From the NCBI RefSeq assembly GCF_000015445.1, contig NC_008783.1:999001-1063000 (forward strand): 64,000 nucleotides of DNA, written 5' to 3'. The notes beneath the pieces were generated by a model. It saw only the letters and a list, made by a program, of their open reading frames with translations. It was not told where the DNA came from and searched no databases. Position numbers and translations under genes: made by a program. This DNA is from Bartonella bacilliformis KC583. GTDB lineage: Bacteria; Pseudomonadota; Alphaproteobacteria; Rhizobiales; Rhizobiaceae. Of this stretch, positions 51,443-60,947 are shown piece after piece (within the stretch, counting starts at the first letter, position 1; every line of letters starts with the position of its first letter).

Positions 51443-52363
51443 CTACGCTAAAGGAACAGCCATTACACTAGGAGAAAACTTGGCTTCGCTTTCAGGTTCC
51501 ATGTGAATAATAATGCGTGCATTTTCAAATTCCATCTCAAGCGCTTCCTCAATTTGATTACACACTTGATGGGCTTCCCCCACCTGCATTGTTGCTGGTA
51601 CAACTAAATGAAACTCTATAAAAATAGCCCTGCCAGCAACACGAGTACGCAAATCATGCACTTCAATTGCACCACACGCATTTTCTAAAATAATATCATA
51701 AATGCGCATAGTTTCAGTGAATTCAACTCCAACATCCATTAATCCCTGAACAGAATTGTTCACCACTTTCCACCCCTGCCAAAGAATATGAAAAGCAATA
51801 ATTATCGCTAAAATGGGGTCTAAAAAAGCCCACCCACTTACAAAAGCAGCAACTAATCCAATTAGAATGCCAAATGACCCAAAAACATCTGTTATTAAAT
51901 GCTCCCCATCAGCTTTAAGAGCTGGTGAGCAATGAATTTTCCCCTGCCGAATAAGAACCAACCCCCAAAAATAATTTATAACACTCGCTGCAGCGCTAAT
52001 ACCAATCCATATTCCAGGTTCTTGAGACACTTCAACATCCCAAAAAGATGACCATGCTTCTCTCAAAATCATGATTGCAGCAACAATGATCAGTGTACCT
52101 TCAAAAATAGCAGAAAAATATTCTGCCTTATGATGTCCAAAAGGATGATCTTGGTCAGCTGGTTTCAAACTTATTTTTACTGCCCACCACGCTGCCAACG
52201 CCGCAACGATATTCACAACTGATTCTAAAGCATCAGAATAAAGTGCAACTGAGCCAGTAATATGATAGGCCCAATATTTCAGAGCACAAACAAAACAAGC
52301 CACTACAATAGACCCTATAGTCAATTGTTGTATCTTGATTTTTGCGCTCATAATCACACCCAC
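51443..52363 (-). CDS. Cation diffusion facilitator family efflux transporter
   Basis: A 306-residue inner-membrane metal-ion/proton antiporter, probably zinc or iron(II), of the FieF/CzcD family. Six membrane segments fill residues about 12-200. Metal-site aspartates lie in YSDALESVVNIVAAL (segment 2) and HLITDVFGSFGILIGL (segment 5). A histidine-containing loop, PADQDHPFGHHKAEYFSAIF, lies between segments 2 and 3. The C-terminal dimerisation domain (about 210-295) shows EVHDLRTRVAGRAIFIEFHL. The metal specificity cannot be settled by motif alone. Confidence 0.9.
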   Translation of the reverse strand: MGVIMSAKIKIQQLTIGSIVVACFVCALKYWAYHITGSVALYSDALESVVNIVAALAAWWAVKISLKPADQDHPFGHHKAEYFSAIFEGTLIIVAAIMILREAWSSFWDVEVSQEPGIWIGISAAASVINYFWGLVLIRQGKIHCSPALKADGEHLITDVFGSFGILIGLVAAFVSGWAFLDPILAIIIAFHILWQGWKVVNNSVQGLMDVGVEFTETMRIYDIILENACGAIEVHDLRTRVAGRAIFIEFHLVVPATMQVGEAHQVCNQIEEALEMEFENARIIIHMEPESEAKFSPSVMAVPLA

Positions 52364-53190
52364 ACTTCGCTAAACGCACCATAAACACCTCTTTATGATA
52401 GCGTCGATATTTTGCTATTCCTCTAATAGCATCATGGTCTCAACATAAAAGGAAATAATCATCATAATCTACTGTTATCCTTTGTAACAACAGTTCTATT
52501 ACTCGTTGCATAACAACTATAGCGCAACTCAAATATGGCTCGCAAAAAACAAGAAAACGCTTTTAAAACTATCAAGTTCTTTAAATTAATCACAAATTTT
52601 TTCTTGAATTATACAATATTTCCTCTGCTTAATGACCTTTTTTACTAAAATTCATCATGCTCTCGCACAACTTGACTGTTGTTCCTTCTTCATTAAGCCA
52701 ATAAACTACCGCAAAAAACACAAATAAAGCTGCCTGTTATATATCCTCCTTGCAACTTTATCCTATCATAAGCGAAAATATAACGATCGTGATACCAGCC
52801 CAACCCCAAGAGCAATAGTAGAAATGGCAAAACACTTATTAAGCTTTATTTAGCATAAGAGCTTGCAATTCCAAAAATCATATCAAGTAAAAGAAAATTT
52901 TTTCGATAAAGCACCCCACAAGAAAGAATCCGGGAATTGGGAACCCAGATTCTTCTTCCCTAATGAATAGGGGCTACATGGACCTAGGAAATAGCGGGGA
53001 CCTAAGACCCTGTACCTGATATACGAGAACAATATATTGTGCCGCATCCAGCAGCTCTGAGTTTTATACCTATGATTGTATATTGTCAATATAAATTCTA
53101 CCTTAAATTTAAAAATGATGTAATTTTTTATTTCTCTTTTCTATTCAGTCATAAATCTACTATTCAATCTCTGGTGATTTAGAAAAAATA
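52364..53190. other. 827-base spacer with a G-rich structured element
   Basis: AT-rich for most of its length with no gene. The stretch from about 52905 to 53035 is unusually rich in G and C for the region and contains a strong hairpin and a seven-base direct repeat (see separate entry). A short minus-strand open frame covers it but I do not accept it as a gene. Confidence 0.45.
52924..52954. repeat. Hairpin and direct-repeat element, possibly a dispersed repeat
   Basis: AAGAATC at 52924-52930 pairs with GATTCTT at 52948-52954, and GGG (52932) with CCC (52944) inside it. This makes a ten-base-pair stem with one mismatch. Sixty bases on, GGACCTA occurs twice (52980-52986 and 52998-53004). The element differs in composition from its flanks. 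It may be a mobile palindromic element or the fossil of a structured RNA. Confidence 0.45.
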
Positions 53191-54021
53191 ATGTTAAAAT
53201 TCGTTATGACTCTAAATATCATCACAATCCACGAAGCCGGTGATCCGCGCTTGGAATCTTATCATAATATCCGTGAAAAAGATCTTACTAGAAGGCAACA
53301 CCAGTTCGTTGCTGAGGGAAAAGTAGTATTGTCAGCACTGCTGCATTCAAAAAATTTTTCTACTCTATCGTTACTTGTTGTTGCAGCACGCCTTCTTGAA
53401 ATTATGCCCATTTTAAAAGAAACAAAACCAACATGTTCTATTTATTGTGTTCCGCAAAAGATCATGGATGATATTGCTGGTTTCCACGTTCACCGTGGCA
53501 TGCTCGGTATTGGTGAGCGCAAAGCATTACCATCATTACAAGAATTCTTACAGGATCTCCCAGAAAGAGCTTTAGTGCCAGTTTTATGTGGTATCTCTAA
53601 TAATGAGAATATGGGTGCGATTTTTCGCAACGCAGCTGCCTTTGCTAGTTATGGCATTATTGTTGATAAAACTTCCTGTGATCCTCTTGACCGAACAGTG
53701 ATCAGATCTTCTGTTGGTGCAACTCTAAGAATACCCTATACACAAGGAAATGATATTGAGAGCATTATAAAAACTTTAAGTGATGCAAACTTTCATCTTT
53801 ACGCGCTATCACCCTCTGCTCCGCGCTATCTTAAAGAAGCAAAAACAATGAAACATACCGCTCTTATTTTGGGAACAGAGGGTGATAGCTTACCAACTCA
53901 TGTTCTACAAAAGTCAGAAATCTTGCGTATCCCTATGGCTTATGGCTTTGATAGCCTCAATATTGCTACAGCATCAGGCCTTGCACTGGCACATTTTGCT
54001 GATTTTAATAAACTCAATTAA
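53191..54021 (+). CDS. TrmH/SpoU-family RNA 2'-O-methyltransferase
   Basis: A 276-residue SPOUT-fold methyltransferase. The N-terminal substrate-binding domain runs to about residue 115 (HQFVAEGKVVLSALLHSKNF). The catalytic knot contains motif 1 in GISNNENMGAIFRNAAAFAS, motif 2 in ALILGTEGDSLPTHVLQKSE and motif 3 in RIPMAYGFDSLNIATASGLA. The target RNA (23S rRNA or tRNA) is not decided by sequence. Two start sites are possible, ATG 53191 and 53206; neither has a strong ribosome-binding site. Confidence 0.9.
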   Translation: MLKFVMTLNIITIHEAGDPRLESYHNIREKDLTRRQHQFVAEGKVVLSALLHSKNFSTLSLLVVAARLLEIMPILKETKPTCSIYCVPQKIMDDIAGFHVHRGMLGIGERKALPSLQEFLQDLPERALVPVLCGISNNENMGAIFRNAAAFASYGIIVDKTSCDPLDRTVIRSSVGATLRIPYTQGNDIESIIKTLSDANFHLYALSPSAPRYLKEAKTMKHTALILGTEGDSLPTHVLQKSEILRIPMAYGFDSLNIATASGLALAHFADFNKLN

Positions 54022-54118
54022 AGCCGATAATATTCAAATTGTAAGAACACTCACCCTTATAGTATTTGCTCACACATAATAGTTATTTTGTTGAAGAAAT
54101 GGCTATAGTTTTTGTATT

Positions 54119-55294
54119 TCAATTATGCAAAACTCTCTGTAATCTTTCTTCAGCATCAGTAGAACGCTCTGAATGCGTAATAAATCCACCTCCAAGAACA
54201 CGTGCTCCATCACCACTTTCATTATAAAAAACACATGCTTGACCAGGTGCTACACTGCTTTCACCTTCCAAGAGGTCAACAGAAAAAATTCCCTCTTTAT
54301 AATATAACCGAGCTGGACGTGGAGGACGTGTTGAACGAATTTTTGCGGCCACATCAATACAATCAGAAGGAAAATTTTCTAACCGCTCATCACCGAGCCA
54401 ATTAACATCACGCAAAAAAAGCTTATGCGTCTCCAACATTTCGCGTGGACCAACAATAACCCGTGCATTTTCTACATCAAGGAAAATGACGTAAAGTGCT
54501 TCACCGGTTGCAACACCAATACCACGGCGTTGACCAACAGTGTAATTGATAATTCCTGAATGCTGACCCAAAATTTGTCCATTAATATGAACGATATCTC
54601 CAGGATTGGAAGCCTCTGGACGCAACTTCGCAATTACATCAGAATATTTCCCCTGTGGTACAAAACAAATATCCTGACTATCATGCTTATCGGCAACTGT
54701 AAGACCCATTTCTTTTGCTATTTCGCGAACACGCGCTTTCGGAAGATTACCAAGTGGAAAACGCAGATAATCAATTTGTTCTTGCGTCGTTGCGAACAAG
54801 AAGTAGCTTTGATCACGTTCAGAATCAAGAGGACGAAACAATGCCCGATGCGTACCATAAGAAACGCTACGAATATAATGGCCTGTTGCTAAAGCATCCG
54901 CACCTAATTCACGGGCGGTTACCAACAAATCAGCAAATTTAACAGTTTGATTACAAGCTACACAAGGAATAGGTGTTTCTCCACGTGCATAACTTTCTGC
55001 AAAAGGATCAATCACAGCTTCACGAAACCGGGATTCATAATCAAGAACGTAATAAGGTATCCTAAGTGTTTCTGCTACACGACGAGCATCTTCAATATCC
55101 TGTCCTGCGCAACATGCCCCCGCACGATGTGTTGCAGCGCCATGATCATAAAGCTGCAACGTAATCCCAACAACATCATACCCTTCTCTTTTTAAAAGTC
55201 CTGCAACAACCGACGAATCAACCCCTCCAGACATTGCAACAACAACACGAGAATTTTCAGGTGGTCCTGGCAAATCAAGGCTATTCAAAAACAT
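54119..55294 (-). CDS. mnmA: tRNA-specific 2-thiouridylase MnmA
   Basis: Thiolates U34 of tRNA-Lys, -Glu and -Gln, using sulfur relayed from IscS and TusE-type donors. The ATP pyrophosphatase loop is [15 protein letters not shown]. The first active-site cysteine is in [14 protein letters not shown] and the second in [29 protein letters not shown] is also characteristic. The frame reaches 55324 ([10 protein letters not shown]), but ATG 55294 ([10 protein letters not shown]) has GAGAATGAACAT before it and matches the usual start, so it is chosen; it gives 391 residues. The gene lies 98 bases after the convergent SpoU gene. Confidence 0.95.
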   Translation of the reverse strand: MFLNSLDLPGPPENSRVVVAMSGGVDSSVVAGLLKREGYDVVGITLQLYDHGAATHRAGACCAGQDIEDARRVAETLRIPYYVLDYESRFREAVIDPFAESYARGETPIPCVACNQTVKFADLLVTARELGADALATGHYIRSVSYGTHRALFRPLDSERDQSYFLFATTQEQIDYLRFPLGNLPKARVREIAKEMGLTVADKHDSQDICFVPQGKYSDVIAKLRPEASNPGDIVHINGQILGQHSGIINYTVGQRRGIGVATGEALYVIFLDVENARVIVGPREMLETHKLFLRDVNWLGDERLENFPSDCIDVAAKIRSTRPPRPARLYYKEGIFSVDLLEGESSVAPGQACVFYNESGDGARVLGGGFITHSERSTDAEERLQRVLHN

Positions 55295-55546
55295 ATGTTC
55301 ATTCTCTATTAATATGTGCGCCATTGTTACTCATATATACCTTGTCACTATTTTCAATATGAGCCATCCATCACATCCTCATATTATTTTTTTATTCTTC
55401 CGACAACTAGTGGCATTAATTTTTATTAAAGAGTAGCACAAAATGAAAAGAGGCGAGATAAAAAATATTTTTTCTGTTTTGGTTTAGTTCTTTTTTAAAG
55501 TTCACACTTTATAGAAGAATCTGATCCTATAAAAGTAGAGAATATA

Positions 55547-55822
55547 ATGACCGATTTGATAAAATCACAAATGAAATACGTTACTGGCCCAGATGGAAGC
55601 CCGCTCACACTTACTGATCTACCTCCAATAACAACAAGACGTTGGGTTATTCGTCGTAAAGCTGAGGTTGTCGCAGCTGTCAAAGGTGGATTGTTAAGTC
55701 TTGATGAGGCGTGCCAGCGCTACAGTTTGACCGTAGAAGAATTTCTTTCATGGCAAAACTCGATCCATGAACACGGCTTAGCTGGATTACGAACAACAAG
55801 ACTCCAACAATATAGATATTAA
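55547..55822 (+). CDS. sciP: CtrA inhibitor SciP (DUF1153)
   Basis: A 91-residue helix-turn-helix protein. The DUF1153 core is TTRRWVIRRKAEVVAAVKGG followed by LLSLDEACQRYSLTVEEFLS, which holds the DNA/CtrA-binding helices. In Caulobacter SciP binds CtrA and blocks CtrA-activated transcription in swarmer cells. Here it sits 1.1 kb from ctrA in the same cluster, which supports the assignment. It is followed at 45 bases by a strong bidirectional terminator. No CtrA box was found upstream. Confidence 0.9.
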   Translation: MTDLIKSQMKYVTGPDGSPLTLTDLPPITTRRWVIRRKAEVVAAVKGGLLSLDEACQRYSLTVEEFLSWQNSIHEHGLAGLRTTRLQQYRY

Positions 55823-55866
55823 TTGCCAATTCAGTGATTAATTATTGAATTTGAAAACTGACGGTA

Positions 55867-55898
55867 AAATAGCTAAACTCACACAAGTTTAGCTATTT
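55867..55898. terminator. Bidirectional terminator between sciP and the fliJ-like gene
   Basis: AAATAGCTAAACT, loop CACACA, AGTTTAGCTATTT: thirteen perfect base pairs, longer than most terminators in the window. The T-tract is short on both sides. It lies between convergent genes. Confidence 0.75.
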
Positions 55899-55952
55899 CT
55901 TACTCCTTAGCATATACAATCTAAAAGATTTATATCCTATCTAAAAAGTTTA

Positions 55953-56339
55953 TTATCCAACCCTTAAATGAGGCTGAATAGAAACAGAGTCATGATCTTT
56001 TTCTGCTTTGTTTTCTTGCCCATTAAGAATTTTTATACGTTGCAGTTCTGTTTCAATTTCACATAAAGTCGCTTCAGCATTTTCTTTTTGACGCTGTAGA
56101 TCACGAATGGAATTTGTAATATTGTCACACCTTTGCCGTGCTGCACGAGCAAAAGTTGAATAAGCAAAATGATTAGTATCACTATTTCCAGATTTACGTT
56201 CTTCATCAATAATTTGCGCTTCTAAATCTGTCATTATACGCTCAAATTCTTTGATCATCATCTCAAGCTGCGCAATTTCACGACGCTTTCCACGAGCTTG
56301 AAACATTTTTAACTGCACCACACTCTCACGTGGTTTCAT
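55953..56339 (-). CDS. fliJ: FliJ-like coiled-coil protein
   Basis: A 128-residue, almost wholly helical protein. The N-terminus KPRESVVQLKMFQARGKRRE, then IAQLEMMIKEFERIMTDLEA, matches the rhizobial FliJ flagellar export chaperone, which escorts substrates and the ATPase FliI. A longer frame starts at 56363, but ATG 56339 lies eight bases after an AAGGAG and begins at MKPRES, the usual start. The fliJ gene next to ctrA is a conserved rhizobial arrangement. No other flagellar gene is in the window, so whether it serves a flagellum cannot be judged here. Confidence 0.78.
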   Translation of the reverse strand: MKPRESVVQLKMFQARGKRREIAQLEMMIKEFERIMTDLEAQIIDEERKSGNSDTNHFAYSTFARAARQRCDNITNSIRDLQRQKENAEATLCEIETELQRIKILNGQENKAEKDHDSVSIQPHLRVG

Positions 56340-56363
56340 ACCCATCACTCCTTGATTGTGCAA

Positions 56364-56897
56364 AATGCACTAACAAAAACTTACATACGTGCTACGAAAA
56401 ACAATTTCAGAACCATCCTCCCAACTTTCTCAATAAAAAGAGTTTTTTCAAAGGTAGATGACACTTCTTTAAGACATCAACAAACGCAAGATACCTCACA
56501 ACACACGAACTATTTATACACATCCCATAACTACTATAGGGAAAGTGAATTAATGCCCGGTAAATAAATACAAAAATTTCAGAAGACTGTTTCAGTAGTT
56601 TGTTATCAAATTTTTAAAAAATAAAGAGTACACAAATCATTTTCCTATGAAATCAAAGAAATCCCAACTTTTTCTAAAATAATTTAGTAAACCTCTTCCA
56701 AAAATAAAAACATTTTGTTAACCATTATTCTGGATAGTGAGGTAAACAGCCACAATTATTGCGTATACTGGTGAATTGTTCATAAGCACTTTAATCATAA
56801 CTGTCTGATTTTTAGGTTATTTTTATAAAGAAAGCTTTACCATTTGTTAATAAAACAAGTGGCTACACCTGAGTCGGGAGGAGTAAAAGGGACTAAA
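56364..56897. promoter_or_regulatory. ctrA upstream region
   Basis: Gap of about 530 bases between divergent fliJ-like and ctrA genes. Candidate features are TATACT near 56766 as a -10 element and a GAGTC (CcrM GANTC methylation) site at 56871-56875, just before the ribosome-binding site GGGAGGAG. Only half-sites of the CtrA box were found (TTAACCA near 56718, TTAA at 56847). These are weak indications. Confidence 0.35.
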
Positions 56898-57599
56898 ATG
56901 CGCGTATTATTAATTGAAGATGATAAAACAATGAGCCAAAGCATCGAATTGATGCTGAAATCAGGAAATTTTAATGTTTATACTACCGATTTGGGAGAAG
57001 AGGGAACGGATTTAGGTAAGCTTTATGATTATGATATCATTTTACTTGACCTAAATTTACCTGATATGTCAGGCTACGATGTTTTGCGAACCCTACGGTT
57101 AGCAAAAATCAAAACTCCTGTGCTGATTCTTTCAGGCATGGCGAGCATTGAAGACAAAGTGCGAGGTTTTGGTTTTGGTGCTGACGATTATATGACAAAA
57201 CCTTTCCATAAAGATGAATTGATTGCACGCATCCATGCTGTTGTGCGTCGTTCTAAAGGCCATGCACAATCAGTTATCGTTACGGGTGATCTCATCGTTA
57301 ATCTTGATACTAAAACAGTTGAAGTTGCAGGCCGTCCTGTTCATTTAACTGGTAAAGAATATCAGATGCTAGAGCTTCTCTCCTTGCGCAAAGGCACCAC
57401 ACTTACCAAAGAAATGTTTCTGAATCATCTTTATGGTGGAATGGACGAGCCTGAACTCAAAATTATTGACGTTTTTATTTGCAAACTACGAAAAAAACTA
57501 GATTCTGTATCTTCTGGCATAAGCTATATTGATACAGTGTGGGGGCGCGGCTACGTATTACGTGATCCGATTGCAGAAAATACACGAAAAACTGCTTAA
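56898..57599 (+). CDS. ctrA: Cell-cycle master response regulator CtrA
   Basis: Essential transcription factor that controls replication initiation and division in alphaproteobacteria. Numbered from ATG 56898 (233 residues), the phospho-acceptor is D51 in [16 protein letters not shown], the same number as in Caulobacter CtrA. The acidic pocket is IEDD (6-9) and the lysine lies in [10 protein letters not shown]. The C-terminal OmpR-type winged helix contains [20 protein letters not shown] and [13 protein letters not shown]. The open frame reaches 56844 but lacks family similarity there; GGGAGGAGTAAAAGGG precedes ATG 56898. A terminator follows, then convergent chpT. Confidence 0.97.
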   Translation: MRVLLIEDDKTMSQSIELMLKSGNFNVYTTDLGEEGTDLGKLYDYDIILLDLNLPDMSGYDVLRTLRLAKIKTPVLILSGMASIEDKVRGFGFGADDYMTKPFHKDELIARIHAVVRRSKGHAQSVIVTGDLIVNLDTKTVEVAGRPVHLTGKEYQMLELLSLRKGTTLTKEMFLNHLYGGMDEPELKIIDVFICKLRKKLDSVSSGISYIDTVWGRGYVLRDPIAENTRKTA

Positions 57600-57622
57600 A
57601 AACGCAAAAAGCATACTTAAAA

Positions 57623-57655
57623 TCTCGGGGTTATAAAGTGCCGAGACTTTTTTTC
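57623..57655 (+). terminator. Intrinsic terminator of ctrA
   Basis: TCTCGG and CCGAGA form a six-base-pair stem around a 12-base loop and are followed by CTTTTTTT, 24 bases after the ctrA stop. Confidence 0.75.
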
Positions 57656-57793
57656 CTATTAAAATAAAAATTCTTATACACAAGATCGATTTATACACGA
57701 GGACACTTGCACAAATCAGAATTCTTAAAGCCCCACTCTTTATCTAAAAAACTTTGTGACTAACCTCATATAACTTAAGAGATCTTACTCTTT

Positions 57794-58432
57794 TTAAAGG
57801 TTTTTTGTACTTTCTAAAATGAGATGATCATTAGTTTCATGTATGCTTACTTTCATAGCTGATATTTCAGCAAGTAGCGCCGTATAATAAAGTTGTATCG
57901 TGTGAGCATCGACTGGTTCTTCTGGAAGTTTCCCATTATTTAACTCAATAAAATAGGGAGAAATTTTCAATATTTTACCATAAATCTCAAATCGAAACGA
58001 GCGTGTATCTGCATCTTGTAAAATCATCATAGCAATTTCACCACCGCGCGGAACAGTTGCATTTGCAATGAATAATAAATTAAGCAAAAATTTCACTTCA
58101 TCTTTTGGCAAAAGTAAAGAAGGAGCTTGCCATTTTAATGTTGCTTTTTCTTCTGCCATATACTGTTGAGCAACCTGTTCGACAAAACTCGTATCGATTT
58201 GACACCCTACTGATCCTGCATTACCAAAAGCTAAGCGTGCAAATTGTAAGCGTGCAGACGCTTTTGCAACAGAAATACGCACTAATTGCAAAGCATCTTC
58301 ATCAGCACATCCTTCATCATAAAGCTCCATTGCATTTTGAATAGCACCAATAGGTGAAATCAAATCATGGCAAAGACGACTACAAAGTAAAGCAGCCAAA
58401 TCCGTAGACTTCAAAGAAGCGGTTAATGTCAT
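57794..58432 (-). CDS. chpT: Histidine phosphotransferase ChpT
   Basis: Relays phosphate from the kinase CckA to CtrA and CpdR. It has a kinase-like two-domain fold that binds no ATP. The phospho-accepting histidine is H22 in ALLCSRLCHDLISPIGAIQN, in a DHp-type helix hairpin (about residues 1-85). The C-terminal part is a degenerate ATPase-like domain (LLNLLFIANATVPRGGEIAM) without glycine boxes. Length 212 matches Brucella and Caulobacter ChpT. It is convergent with ctrA, an arrangement kept in Rhizobiales; cckA and cpdR are not in this window. Confidence 0.93.
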   Translation of the reverse strand: MTLTASLKSTDLAALLCSRLCHDLISPIGAIQNAMELYDEGCADEDALQLVRISVAKASARLQFARLAFGNAGSVGCQIDTSFVEQVAQQYMAEEKATLKWQAPSLLLPKDEVKFLLNLLFIANATVPRGGEIAMMILQDADTRSFRFEIYGKILKISPYFIELNNGKLPEEPVDAHTIQLYYTALLAEISAMKVSIHETNDHLILESTKNL

Positions 58433-58626
58433 AATTATTTATAACTCCTAAACTTTAAAGCTAAAACTCATTTTAAAATAGCATCTTAACATCACATGCA
58501 TATACGAAAATCTAACAATTATATTAAAAAATTTTGTTTAACGATAAATTTAAGGATTTAAATAACTTTATACCCTATTACCTATTTAAATTAGATAAAA
58601 AGATCACCTTATATGAAGAAAATCCT

Positions 58627-59220
58627 ATGACTCTCTCTTTGTTATTACGCTTTTACAAAAAAATTATACTCTTAATATCCTTCCTATTTGTTACTATCAG
58701 CATTGCCAATGCCCAGTTCCAATCAATAAACAATGAGCAACGTTACTCGATGAAAGAAATCGTTGCTTCTGGTCACGATTTTTTTGGCCAAACGACTGGC
58801 AATATCGCAACTGCTATTGAAAAAGTATTTTCACAATATGGTCAACCTAATGCTTATATTTTAGGAGAAGAAGCCTCTGGTGCCTTTTTTGCTGGATTAA
58901 CCTATGGTGAAGGAGAAATTTTTACCAAAAATGATAATAAGCGCAAAATTTTTTGGCAAGGCCCCTCTTTAGGATGGGACTTTGGCGGCCAAGGCTCCCG
59001 CCTCATGATCTTAATTTATGATCTCAATAATATAAATGATTTGTGGGGACGCTATGCCGGTATTTCAGGTTCGGCTTATTTAATTGCAGGAGCTGGATTT
59101 CACGTTTTGAAACGTAATAACATTCTACTCATTCCAATACGCACAGGGATCGGAGCACGCCTCGGTATCAATATGGGATATTTAAAATTAACGCCCATGC
59201 CAACATGGAATCCATTTTAA
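58627..59220 (+). CDS. Exported DUF1134 protein
   Basis: A 197-residue protein with a signal peptide (about 1-29, IILLISFLFVTISIANAQF). The DUF1134 domain follows, related to the SYLF/Ysc84 actin- and lipid-binding fold: LGWDFGGQGSRLMILIYDLN, then SGSAYLIAGAGFHVLKRNNI and IRTGIGARLGINMGYLKLTP. The frame opens earlier at 58534, but ATG 58627 begins exactly at a normal signal peptide. Homologues occur across Rhizobiales and have no known function. It follows chpT divergently. Confidence 0.85.
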   Translation: MTLSLLLRFYKKIILLISFLFVTISIANAQFQSINNEQRYSMKEIVASGHDFFGQTTGNIATAIEKVFSQYGQPNAYILGEEASGAFFAGLTYGEGEIFTKNDNKRKIFWQGPSLGWDFGGQGSRLMILIYDLNNINDLWGRYAGISGSAYLIAGAGFHVLKRNNILLIPIRTGIGARLGINMGYLKLTPMPTWNPF

Positions 59221-59309
59221 ATAGCTCTCTATTTAACAGAGAAATTTTTCCTATTTAATAATAAGAAAATAAAGTAAATAGTATACCTTTGTAATTAAGA
59301 ACTTTTATA

Positions 59310-59585
59310 ATGAAAATCAAAATAATGCGTGAAAAAATAATTTCCTATCAACAGCGTTTACAAAAGATTCAAATTGGTAAATTTAATGCTCCTTCTAGCA
59401 ATAAACTCTTTAATGAATTGCGTGAAGAAACAAAGGAATTAGCGGCAACACTCGCTACTCAAATAGCTCTAAAGGAAGGGAAAAACTCGCCTATCAATGC
59501 ATTAACCCAAAACTCTAAAAGCAAAAATGACCTTGCATCCCGTATTCGCGAGAAAATAAGCTATGCTCAAAAAACACCGCTTTAA
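59310..59585 (+). CDS. Small hypothetical coiled-coil protein
   Basis: A 91-residue charged helical protein, starting MKIKIMREKIISYQQRLQKI, with a coiled coil from about residue 5 to 55 (LFNELREETKELAATLATQI). The C-terminus is basic. A second ATG (59325) would drop five residues. I do not recognise a family and no strong ribosome-binding site is seen. Composition and context, 90 bases after the DUF1134 gene, suggest it is real and possibly cotranscribed with it. Confidence 0.55.
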   Translation: MKIKIMREKIISYQQRLQKIQIGKFNAPSSNKLFNELREETKELAATLATQIALKEGKNSPINALTQNSKSKNDLASRIREKISYAQKTPL

Positions 59586-59778
59586 TAAAGCACCTCTTTA
59601 AGATCAGTTCAGAGACGGTTTTTAAATAGACAAAATATCTTCCGCTTTTTTCTACATAGCAGCTTCATGTCTCGTTCAAATTCTAAAAAAGAGAGAAAAT
59701 ATCAGTTCTTATAAAGCCCAATATATTGGGACGATAAAAACCAATTTAATACCCAAGCTTTAAGGGTATGGATATTTT

Positions 59779-60897
59779 TCAAGAGTGATAAAAATCTCTT
59801 ATGAGCTGAATTATTATATCTTGATCGCTTTGTGATAAATAAGGATGCATAGGTAAACTTAAAACACAATCTCCCAAAGTTTCAGAAACAGAAAGTGATC
59901 CCTTTATATAAGGAAAATGTTTATAAGCTGGTTGTAAATGCAAAGGAGTATTATAATAAATCATTGTAGGAATAGCATTGTCCTGTAAATGTGATTTTAA
60001 TCGATCGCGATCTTTCGCCTTAATGGTATATTGCGCATAAACACAACGAATATTCTTGTCTATTTCTGGAACGACAACAACATCTTTTAAACCATCAGAA
60101 TAACGTTGAGCAATTGCCATACGGCTTTCCATCTCATCTTCAATAATAGCAAGCTTTTCTAACAAAATTGCAGCTTGGATTGTATCTAACCGCGAATTCA
60201 AACCAATACGCACATTATCATATTGCGTTTTACCTTTGCCATGAAACAAAATTGAACGTAAAGTTTCTGCTAGACCATCATCATTGGTCATCATAGCTCC
60301 CCCATCACCATAACATCCTAATGGTTTTGCTGGATAAAAACTGGTCGCTGAGACATCACCAAATCCCCCGCACATAACATCACCAAATTTACTTCCTATA
60401 GCCTGAGCTGCATCTTCAATAACAAAAAGATTTTCCTTTGCAGCGACCATGGAAATTTGAGCATAATCAGCGGGAATCCCAAATAAATCGACAGCAATAA
60501 TTGCTTTTGGATTGAGATGCCCCTCTTTTTTAATCGCCTCTATTGCTTCACAAAGTTTACCCACATCAATATTAAATGTATCAGGCATAACATCAACAAA
60601 AACAGGTTTTGCTCCGACTAAAGCAACAACTTCCGCAGTAGCACAAAACGTAAAACTAGGACAAAAAACAGCATCCCCCGGACCAATATTTTTAGCCATA
60701 AGAGGCATCACCAATGCATCAGTTCCATTAGCACACGCAACGACATGCTTAACACCAAGATACTCTGCTAATCGTTCCTCAAACTCTGTTACTTGGGGCC
60801 CTAAAATATACTTACCACTGGCTACGACATGCGCAATTGCAGCATTAATTTTATCTTCAATGCGTGCGCGCTGTGCTCCAAGATCGATGAACTGCAT
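59779..60897 (-). CDS. DegT/DnrJ/EryC1/StrS-family sugar aminotransferase
   Basis: PLP-dependent aminotransferase that puts an amino group on a nucleotide-linked keto sugar. From ATG 60897 (372 residues, GGAG five bases upstream) the PLP lysine is K191 in SFYPAKPLGCYGDGGAMM. The PLP-binding stretches are ACANGTDALVMPLMAKNIGP and FVIEDAAQAIGSKFGDVMCG. The longer frame to 60918 adds only seven residues. It lies just downstream of a WbpB-like dehydrogenase, so the two may make a 3-amino sugar for surface polysaccharide. Product identity is inference. Confidence 0.88.
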   Translation of the reverse strand: MQFIDLGAQRARIEDKINAAIAHVVASGKYILGPQVTEFEERLAEYLGVKHVVACANGTDALVMPLMAKNIGPGDAVFCPSFTFCATAEVVALVGAKPVFVDVMPDTFNIDVGKLCEAIEAIKKEGHLNPKAIIAVDLFGIPADYAQISMVAAKENLFVIEDAAQAIGSKFGDVMCGGFGDVSATSFYPAKPLGCYGDGGAMMTNDDGLAETLRSILFHGKGKTQYDNVRIGLNSRLDTIQAAILLEKLAIIEDEMESRMAIAQRYSDGLKDVVVVPEIDKNIRCVYAQYTIKAKDRDRLKSHLQDNAIPTMIYYNTPLHLQPAYKHFPYIKGSLSVSETLGDCVLSLPMHPYLSQSDQDIIIQLIRDFYHS

Positions 60898-60947
60898 ATT
60901 AACTCCATTGACAATCAAAATAATCTGAAAATTCTATCCTACTTTAC

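Noticed and set aside
52883..53089. Open frame of 68 codons on the minus strand
   Set aside because: It covers the hairpin element, has no ribosome-binding site and no recognised fold. It is better explained as a repeat read through in one frame.
56700..56860. CtrA-binding boxes upstream of ctrA
   Set aside because: Only single TTAA half-sites occur; no TTAA-N7-TTAA pair was found, so autoregulation cannot be claimed from the sequence.
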